DNA of 10,566 nucleotides, taken from contig JALUWC010000248.1 in assembly GCA_027019885.1 (NCBI GenBank), positions 1-10,566 of the forward strand, given 5' to 3'. Source of the stretch: Geoglobus sp. GTDB taxonomy: Archaea > Halobacteriota > Archaeoglobi > Archaeoglobales > Archaeoglobaceae. This document shows positions 5,177 to 10,566 of this stretch, piece after piece; position 1 is the first letter of the stretch; the number at the start of each line of letters is the position of its first letter. The notes beneath the pieces are model-generated. The model was given only the letters and a program-made list of their open reading frames with translations. It did not search any database and was not told where the DNA came from. Position numbers and translations under genes: made by a program.

Positions 5177-6943
5177 CTACTCTCTCCTGTAATAATAGTA
5201 CTCTCCTGCCATTTTCTGCTCCCTGTCAAGCCTTGAGTCAGGTTTGTTCACTCTTGGCCTCTTTGTCTCCTCATCTCTTCTGAAGGTTATATCCAAATTC
5301 CCGAGGAATCTGTTCATTCCTTCTCTTATGCCTGATGGTTTTCCTGCCCTCCCTTGTTTCCCCGGCTCCCCCTCAAATACCATAACCCTGTCAGAGATCA
5401 TGTCAACCAGATAGATATCATGATCCACCACAAGAACAGTTTTGCTGTTGTTCATTGCAAATCTTTTCAGAATTCTCGCAACCTCTGTTCTCTGCTCAAC
5501 GTCAAGATGAGCTGATGGTTCATCCAGCAGATACAGATCAGCATCTCTCAAAATGCATGCTAAAATAGCCACCCTCTGCAACTCACCCCCACTCAGTTCA
5601 TCTATGTTCTTGTCCAGTGTCTTATCAAGGCTTAAAGGCCTGAGATATTCAGTTTTGTAATAGGAAGAGTCTATCATTGGGTTTATGCTTCTCAAAAGAG
5701 AGATTACAGGCACTGAAGCATCCCCCTTAACATACTGGGGTTTGTACGACACCCTAACATCAAGCCTGACTTTTTCATCATCATCTTTAAGTACGCCAGC
5801 CAGAACCTTCACAAATGTGCTCTTTCCAATTGCATTTGGACCGAGAACCCCAATCACCTCTCCCTTTCTGAATTCTCCGCTTTCTGCACTCAGTCTGAAT
5901 CCAGAAAAAGTTTTGGTGAAAGCAGGATACTCAAGCAAAACCTCCTCAAGTTCAGATCCTGAAGGTTGGAATATCTCAAATTCAATCTCCTTCTCCCTGA
6001 TTCTTATGTTCTCCTCAGCAAGATAACCCCTCAGATACTGATTTATCCCAACCCTGGCACCCTTTGGATTCGTTATCACTCCATATACAGCCGGCTCTCC
6101 ATAACTTATATGGACATAATCTGCGAGCATATCTAGGATGGCAAGATCGTGTTCCACTATCAGCACAGGTTTTTTCTCTGCGATTCTCCTTACAATCCCG
6201 GCACACTCAATTCTCTGATAGATATCCAAGTAAGAGGAAACCTCATCAAAGAAGTAAAAATCAGCATCTCTCAAAATGCATGCTAAAATAGCCACCCTCT
6301 GCAACTCACCCCCACTCAGCTCTTTTATGTTTCTGTTAAGAGAACTCTCCAAATCGAGTTTTGAAACATAAACGTCCATCTCCCCCCTTTCATCAACATT
6401 CTGCAATAGCTCCTTCACATCTCCTTTATAGACCTTCGGTATAGCCTCGACATACTGTGGTTTGACACTCGCTTTAATGCTTCCATCTGCAACACCCTTC
6501 ATGTAATCGAAAAGCTCTGTTCCCTGGAATCTGTCCAGGATCTCATCCCATTCAGCATTTTCTTTCCCAAGATTTGGTTTGAGCCGTCCTGAAAGTATCT
6601 TAACTGCCGTACTTTTTCCAGTTCCATTTGGGCCGAGAAGACCGACAACACTCCCTCTCCTTGGAATTGGGAGATTGTAGAGAATAAATCCGTTCTTACC
6701 ATAACGATGAATCTCATGACCCTCAAGCTGTGACGGCAGTCCAACAATTGAGATGGCATTGAACGGGCATTTTTTGACACATATTCCGCATCCCTGACAG
6801 AGCTCTTCGCTTATCACAGCCTTCTCTTCGATCACGATCGCCTCTCCTCCTGTCCTCACGACAGGGCAGTACTTGTAGCATTCCTGACTGCACTTTTTTG
6901 GCTGACATCTTTCCCTATCAACAACAGCAATTCTGATGCTCAT
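5177..6943 (-). CDS. abce1: ribosome recycling ATPase ABCE1/Rli1
   Basis: This 588-residue soluble protein splits post-termination ribosomes into subunits together with aRF1/aPelota. The N-terminus carries two 4Fe-4S sites: C13, C18, C22, C26 and C49, C52, C55, C59. Nucleotide-binding domain 1 has Walker A GPNGTGKST (104-112), signature LSGGE (209-213), Walker B FFDE (231-234) and H-loop His265. Domain 2 has Walker A GPNAIGKST (368-376), LSGGE (450-454), Walker B LLDEP (472-476) and His508. The C-terminus has the family block ITFRRDEETKRPRVNKPDSR and ends EYYYYRRE. Length is normal (~590). In domain 1 the usual Pro after the catalytic Glu234 is Val235. The DNA encoding signature through Walker B is identical over 60 bp in both domains (see repeats). 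A TATA box about 28 bases upstream predicts an almost leaderless transcript from ATG 6941-6943. Confidence 0.97.
   Translation of the reverse strand: MSIRIAVVDRERCQPKKCSQECYKYCPVVRTGGEAIVIEEKAVISEELCQGCGICVKKCPFNAISIVGLPSQLEGHEIHRYGKNGFILYNLPIPRRGSVVGLLGPNGTGKSTAVKILSGRLKPNLGKENAEWDEILDRFQGTELFDYMKGVADGSIKASVKPQYVEAIPKVYKGDVKELLQNVDERGEMDVYVSKLDLESSLNRNIKELSGGELQRVAILACILRDADFYFFDEVSSYLDIYQRIECAGIVRRIAEKKPVLIVEHDLAILDMLADYVHISYGEPAVYGVITNPKGARVGINQYLRGYLAEENIRIREKEIEFEIFQPSGSELEEVLLEYPAFTKTFSGFRLSAESGEFRKGEVIGVLGPNAIGKSTFVKVLAGVLKDDDEKVRLDVRVSYKPQYVKGDASVPVISLLRSINPMIDSSYYKTEYLRPLSLDKTLDKNIDELSGGELQRVAILACILRDADLYLLDEPSAHLDVEQRTEVARILKRFAMNNSKTVLVVDHDIYLVDMISDRVMVFEGEPGKQGRAGKPSGIREGMNRFLGNLDITFRRDEETKRPRVNKPDSRLDREQKMAGEYYYYRRE
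5537..5596 (-). repeat. 60-bp perfect direct repeat, copy in ABCE1 domain 2
   Basis: This segment is identical base for base to 6260-6319. It encodes residues ~449-468, the stretch from ELSGGELQRVAIL through CILRDAD of the second ATPase domain. Confidence 0.95.
6260..6319 (-). repeat. 60-bp perfect direct repeat, copy in ABCE1 domain 1
   Basis: Partner of 5537-5596 in the same orientation, 723 bases apart, encoding residues ~208-227 of the first ATPase domain. Identity includes every synonymous position, which the ancient duplication of the two domains cannot explain. Confidence 0.95.
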
Positions 6944-6967
6944 TTCAGCATGGGGAAAAGGAAGGCG

Positions 6968-6975
6968 TAATATAA
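6968..6975 (-). promoter_or_regulatory. TATA box of abce1
   Basis: The minus strand reads TTATATTA, centred about 28 bases before the ATG at 6943. This indicates that abce1 has its own promoter, separate from the thrS operon just upstream. Confidence 0.5.
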
Positions 6976-7015
6976 GGGTTCCGTATAAAGAACTGCTCCC
7001 GATTCAAAGAATTGA

Positions 7016-7270
7016 TCACTGATTTAGCAGCAAAGTCCATGATATGTACCAGCCAGCAAGAGTTAAAAACCCGATGCCGAGAAAGTCCTTCCCTCCCAGC
7101 TCTATACCAAATTTCGGCAGGATGAATTTATGGATATAGATGAAAAAGACGAGGACAATTATACCGAACGGGTCTCTCGACCTCATGTTGCCCGTAAGCA
7201 GGAAGGAGATCATCCCAGCTAAAACTCCCACAGCAAGTGGAATAATCGTTTTAACCACATCTTTGTTCAT
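7016..7270 (-). CDS. small membrane protein, EMC6-like
   Basis: This 84-residue protein has three hydrophobic segments: TIIPLAVGVLAGMISFLL (~8-25), FGIIVLVFFIYIHKFILP (~35-52) and FLGIGFLTLAGWYISWTLLL (~63-82). A conserved-looking GGKDFLGIG stretch and Trp-rich W-x-x-W-T-L-L-L-N end resemble archaeal relatives of EMC6, a subunit of the ER membrane insertase complex. If so, it would act in membrane protein insertion. This is recognition by pattern, not search. I chose ATG 7268-7270 over the preceding in-frame TTG (7271-7273) because of the good ribosome binding site before it. The thrS stop codon is 4 bases upstream and overlaps that site, so this gene is the second cistron of the thrS operon. 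Confidence 0.6.
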   Translation of the reverse strand: MNKDVVKTIIPLAVGVLAGMISFLLTGNMRSRDPFGIIVLVFFIYIHKFILPKFGIELGGKDFLGIGFLTLAGWYISWTLLLNQ

Positions 7271-7273
7271 CAA

Positions 7274-7282
7274 ATCACCTCA
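7274..7282 (-). promoter_or_regulatory. ribosome binding site overlapping the thrS stop codon
   Basis: The minus strand reads TGAGGTGAT ending 4 bases before ATG 7270. The GGTGA core contains the TGA stop of thrS, so termination and re-initiation are likely coupled. This decides the start of the small membrane gene. Confidence 0.6.
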
Positions 7283-9131
7283 TTGAAGGTCTTCTTGATA
7301 GCAGAAAATGCATGGGTAGAGGCTTATATGGTTTTCCTTCAGTTTCACTCTTCACCCTTTCAATGAGCTCTTCGACTGTCATTTTGACCCTCTTCTGTCT
7401 CTCAATTGTTGACTCTTCCCTGATGGTGACTGTAAGGATTTCCTCCTCTATTTCCCGATCTCCTATCACGGCAATGTAGGGTACCCAGTTTGTTGCTGCA
7501 TCTCTAACCTTCTTGGCTGTCGTCTCCTCTCTGTCATCAACGTCAGCCCTTATTCTGTATTCATTCAGCTTTCGGGCGATTTCAATTGCCTTCTCCAAAT
7601 GTCTTTCTGCTATTGGAATTATTCTCACCTGAGTCGGAGAGAGCCACACAGGAAGCATTGGCAAACGATCCTTATCGACTGAAAGATGAGCTTTCTCCAG
7701 AAGAGCATAGATTACCCTCTCAATTGCACCGCTGGCAGAGCAGTGGAGAATAAGAGGGTGTTTCTCACTGCCATCTGAATCTATGTATGTTATACCATAT
7801 CTCTCGGCATTCTCAACATCAATCTGGACAGTTGACAACGCCGAGGCTTTGTCAAGGGCATCAACAAAGTTGAACTCAAATTTGAGAACAAAGTAGAAGA
7901 ATCTCCTGTCCCACATCTCGATCAGTATTGGTTTATTCAGTATTTCAGCTATCGAATGAATGAAATCCCTGTTTTCATCATAAAAGTCTCTGGTTATTCT
8001 TATTGCAACCTCGTAATCCTCAGGCTCAAGCCCAATCTCCTCCAAAACCTCAACTGACAGCCTGTACTGGTTGTAAAATTCCTCTTTTGCCTCATCTATG
8101 TCCCTCGCCATGGTGTGCATATCAGGCATTGTGAATGCTCTCAGCCTTCTAAGCCCAACAAGCTCTCCCCTCTGCTCCTTTCTAAAGGAATACCTTGTTA
8201 GCTCATACATTCTCAAAGGCAGATGCTTGTAGGTTACTGTTGTCTGAGCATTCATGAGGAACTGACCAAAACATGCGGCAAATCTGAGGAAGAAGTCCCT
8301 CTTATCCCCTTTGATTATATACTGCCTCGCAGGGAATCTTTCAAGATATTTTCTCAGGGTTGGGTGAGATCGATCGTACATTATTGGAGTTTCCACCTCC
8401 ATTGCCCCATACTCGATGCACTTCTCGGTTACAAACATCTCAAGCAGACTTTTAATCAGCCTTCCGTTTGGATAGTAGCGCATGTGACCGCTATCCGAGG
8501 CCTCTTCATAATCTGCAATCTCAAGCCTTTTCATCAGCTCAACATGTGGTGGAACGCGATCAGCAGCTCTCCGTTTCGCTATCTCGTAATCAACAAATTT
8601 TTTCAAATTCTCATACCTGCTGAAATCAAATTTATTAAGCTCAACAAGCTCCTTTTCAGGAGTTAGAATGTACCAGTAGCTCTTCGCCTTCTCTTCATCC
8701 CTCAAAGCCTGAGTTAGCTCTATATCCTCCCCTCTTATCTCTCTTGATAGCTCGCTCAACGGATGGCCCTTGCAGGAGATTTTGAACGCTTTGTACCATC
8801 CAAATGGGGAGCGATGCACCTCAAATTCATCTGACAGCTCGCTTTCCATGAACTTGAGAAGATTAACAGCCGTTTCAGCATCTGCAAGGTCTGATGAGAG
8901 ATGAGCATACGGGTAAAGCACGATTCTATCTGCATTCACCTTTCCCGCAACATCCTTTATCTCCTCAACCGCTCTCAATGCGGTTTCTTCAGTGTCACCC
9001 TTCTCAACTGAGACAAAAACAACAAGAGCTTCTTCTACCCTCTCGCCTTTCCCTTCAAAGGGCTCGGCAAATCTGGTTTTCTTCTTAACCTCATATTCAA
9101 TGTAGTCTGAGTGAAGCAGAAGTATTTTCAT
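7275..9131 (-). CDS. thrS: threonyl-tRNA synthetase, archaeal type
   Basis: This 618-residue class II synthetase charges tRNA-Thr. The N-terminal ~145 residues ([10 protein letters not shown] start, [11 protein letters not shown] with His77, [10 protein letters not shown] with K121 and H123) form the archaeal editing domain. It resembles D-aminoacyl-tRNA deacylase and removes mischarged serine; it is unrelated to the bacterial editing domain. The catalytic core has Cys287 (RFAACFGQF), His339 (MPDMHT) and His463 ([13 protein letters not shown], motif 3) as zinc ligands, and motif 2 in [19 protein letters not shown] (~313-331). The C-terminal ~120 residues (from [15 protein letters not shown]) bind the anticodon. 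Length is typical and no frame damage is seen. A TATA box 26 bases before the ATG (9129-9131) predicts a leaderless transcript that continues into the EMC6-like gene. Confidence 0.96.
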   Translation of the reverse strand: MKILLLHSDYIEYEVKKKTRFAEPFEGKGERVEEALVVFVSVEKGDTEETALRAVEEIKDVAGKVNADRIVLYPYAHLSSDLADAETAVNLLKFMESELSDEFEVHRSPFGWYKAFKISCKGHPLSELSREIRGEDIELTQALRDEEKAKSYWYILTPEKELVELNKFDFSRYENLKKFVDYEIAKRRAADRVPPHVELMKRLEIADYEEASDSGHMRYYPNGRLIKSLLEMFVTEKCIEYGAMEVETPIMYDRSHPTLRKYLERFPARQYIIKGDKRDFFLRFAACFGQFLMNAQTTVTYKHLPLRMYELTRYSFRKEQRGELVGLRRLRAFTMPDMHTMARDIDEAKEEFYNQYRLSVEVLEEIGLEPEDYEVAIRITRDFYDENRDFIHSIAEILNKPILIEMWDRRFFYFVLKFEFNFVDALDKASALSTVQIDVENAERYGITYIDSDGSEKHPLILHCSASGAIERVIYALLEKAHLSVDKDRLPMLPVWLSPTQVRIIPIAERHLEKAIEIARKLNEYRIRADVDDREETTAKKVRDAATNWVPYIAVIGDREIEEEILTVTIREESTIERQKRVKMTVEELIERVKSETEGKPYKPLPMHFLLSRRPSMR

Positions 9132-9154
9132 AGTGCCAAGGGAAACGGGAGGGC

Positions 9155-9160
9155 TTTAAA
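9155..9160 (-). promoter_or_regulatory. TATA box of the thrS operon
   Basis: CTTTAAAG core, TTTAAA centred 26 bases before the ATG at 9131. A divergent promoter region with the acyl-CoA synthetase lies to its right (9161-9293). Confidence 0.5.
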
Positions 9161-9218
9161 GTTTTCGACACTTATCGAGAGTTATTTGATTCGAAACTTC
9201 TGAGGGCATTTAACGAAA

Positions 9219-9230
9219 CATTTATAAATG
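9219..9230. repeat. 12-bp perfect palindrome with TATA-like core
   Basis: CATTTATAAATG equals its own reverse complement and contains TTTATAAA. It lies between the divergent thrS and acyl-CoA synthetase genes, about 40 bases upstream of the better-placed TATA box. It could be an operator, a second promoter or chance A/T symmetry. Confidence 0.3.
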
Positions 9231-9261
9231 CTCAGCCAGATCAGTAAAAAATCATGATATT

Positions 9262-9269
9262 TTTATAAA
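9262..9269 (+). promoter_or_regulatory. TATA box of the acyl-CoA synthetase
   Basis: TTTATAAA is centred 28-31 bases before the GTG codons at 9294 and 9297, which supports starting the gene there rather than at the GTG at 9347. Confidence 0.5.
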
Positions 9270-9296
9270 TTAATTGTGGAAAAATTTTTAATCGTG

Positions 9297-10566
9297 GTGA
9301 GGATTCACGGTAAGCCCATCACGGAAATCAAGCCAGAAGGGATAGAGTGGTTCTGGACGAAGCACTACGACAAAGGAGTTCCAGAACCGTGGAAATTCCA
9401 GAGATCCCGCTCTACGAGCTTCTCGACAGAACTGTAAGGAGACTGCCGAACAAGGTGGCCATTGATTTCCTCGGAAGGAGGATGAGGTACAGGGGACTCA
9501 AGGAGCTGTCAGATAGAGTTGCAGGGTTTTTAAAAGGACTCAGAGTTGGTAAGGGCGAGAGAGTTGTGATAGATCTCCCAAACACTCCCCACTACATCAT
9601 CGCCTACTACGGCATTCTAAAGACAGGAGCAACAGTGGTTCAGGCGAATCCGCTCTACACAGAAAGAGAGCTCAGGCACATAGCCGAGAACAGCGGAGCA
9701 AAGATCTTCTTTGCCGTTGAAAATGCATTTTCGAAAGTGTACCAGCTCAGGAGAGAGGGACTGATAGATAGGGTCATCGTCTGCAGGATAGAGGACTACC
9801 TGCCGTTTCCGCTGAACTTCCTTTACAGGCTGAAAAAGGAGAGGGTGAAAATACCCGAAGAGGAGGGAATCCTTTTCTGGAATGAGATTATTCAATCAGA
9901 GCCGATAACAAGCCCGGAGAAGGTAGATCCAAAGGAGGATGTTGCTGTCTTTCAGTACACTGGAGGCACGACAGGACTGCCCAAGGCTGCAATGCTCACT
10001 CACTACAACTTAGTTGCCAACACGTACCAGATAATCCACTGGCTTCCCGGCTCCAGCGAGAACGATGTTGTTAGTGGCATTCTGCCCTACTTCCATGTCT
10101 ACGGAATGACAACCAGCATGAACATGCCGATTGCTGTCGGAGCCAAAATAATTCTGCTTCCAGATCCGAGGGACATAAAGAGAATACTGAACGCAATAGA
10201 GAAACACCGCATAACCCTGTTCTTCGGAGTACCAACCCTTTTCAATGCGATAAACACACATCCTGACACTCCGAAGAAGAATTTAAGAAGTATAAGGCGT
10301 GCATATCTGGTTCAGCTCCACTCCCGCTTGAGGTAAAGAGGGAGTTCGAGAGGATAACTGGAGGAAAGCTGGTGGAAGGCTATGGTCTGAGTGAGACAAG
10401 CCCTGTCACTCATGTCAACCCAATCAACGGCGAGAACAGAGAGGGCAGTATAGGGCTGCCCATACCAAACACCCACGCAGTCATCATAGACGAGGAAGGC
10501 ACAATCCTTCCTCCGGGAGAAATCGGAGAGCTTGCAATTCATGGGCCTCAGGTGATGAAGGGATAT
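9297..10566 (+). pseudogene. AMP-forming acyl-CoA synthetase with two frameshifts, cut by the window edge
   Basis: This family activates fatty acids with ATP and CoA. The reading frame begins at GTG 9294 or 9297 (VRIHGKPITEIKPEGIEWFW...) and runs to about 9383, where it reads GVP. It continues in the -1 frame from ~9383 (RTVEIPEIPLYELLDRTVRR) to ~10296, including the P-loop YTGGTTGLPKAAML (~9956-9997). A second -1 shift occurs near 10295-10297, and the third segment resumes with ACISGSAPLPLEV and the A5 motif EGYGLSET (~10375-10398), open to the end. Each junction is mended by one extra base, and protein similarity continues smoothly across both. Either the gene is decayed or the sequence has two single-base deletions. 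The C-terminal AMP-binding subdomain lies beyond the window. Starting at GTG 9347 would hide the true N-terminus. Confidence 0.85.

Noticed and set aside
9347..9382. GTG 9347 as the true start of the acyl-CoA synthetase
   Set aside because: The other frame upstream gives a family-like N-terminus and is preceded by a well-placed TATA box; the 9347 start is an artefact of the frameshift.
9372..9392. Programmed -1 ribosomal frameshift in the synthetase
   Set aside because: No slippery heptamer or following stem or pseudoknot is evident, and a second similar shift occurs 900 bases later; deletion or sequencing error is simpler.

Overview
The window looks like chromosome of a euryarchaeal hyperthermophile, most plausibly Archaeoglobales (Archaeoglobus/Geoglobus/Ferroglobus type). 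Evidence: archaeal-type ProRS and ThrRS, ribosomal protein S3Ae (eS1), ABCE1/Rli1, an EMC6-like membrane protein and an acyl-CoA synthetase start resembling those of fatty-acid-using Archaeoglobales. Most genes have a TATA-like box 25-28 nt before the start codon (near-leaderless transcripts). The genus is inference. No mobile element, CRISPR array, tRNA or rRNA was seen.

Layout. 3-122 (+) is the 3' end of an unrecognised gene, overlapping tail to tail with a metallo-beta-lactamase-fold hydrolase (97-897, -). 898-1278 has no protein gene but holds a GC-rich structured RNA (about 967-1186, +). I read it as a three-hairpin H/ACA guide RNA: each hairpin has a 7-bp basal stem, and each basal stem is followed one nucleotide later by ACA. 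It is divergent from the hydrolase and convergent with proS. Next on the minus strand come proS (1279-2706), an SRPBCC/CoxG-like gene (2824-3234) and, directly upstream of it, an M24 'Xaa-Pro peptidase' homologue (3235-4359) that lacks expected active-site residues. rps3ae (4498-5145, +) is divergent from the M24 gene and convergent with abce1 (5177-6943, -). thrS (7275-9131, -) is followed by a small EMC6-like gene (7016-7270, -) as a two-gene operon. An AMP-forming acyl-CoA synthetase (9297-end, +) has two apparent 1-base deletions and runs off the window.

Function. The region is dominated by translation: two aminoacyl-tRNA synthetases, a small-subunit protein, the ribosome-recycling ATPase and a probable rRNA pseudouridylation guide. 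Its third hairpin has pocket sequences that fit the U of the near-universal UAAC-U-A-UGAC core in helix 69 of large-subunit rRNA. Because ABCE1 and helix 69 both act around the subunit interface, the clustering suits a ribosome neighbourhood, but co-regulation is not shown. The best second-look items are the guide RNA, a perfect 60-bp duplication between the two ATPase domains of abce1, the altered M24 active site and the doubly frameshifted synthetase.
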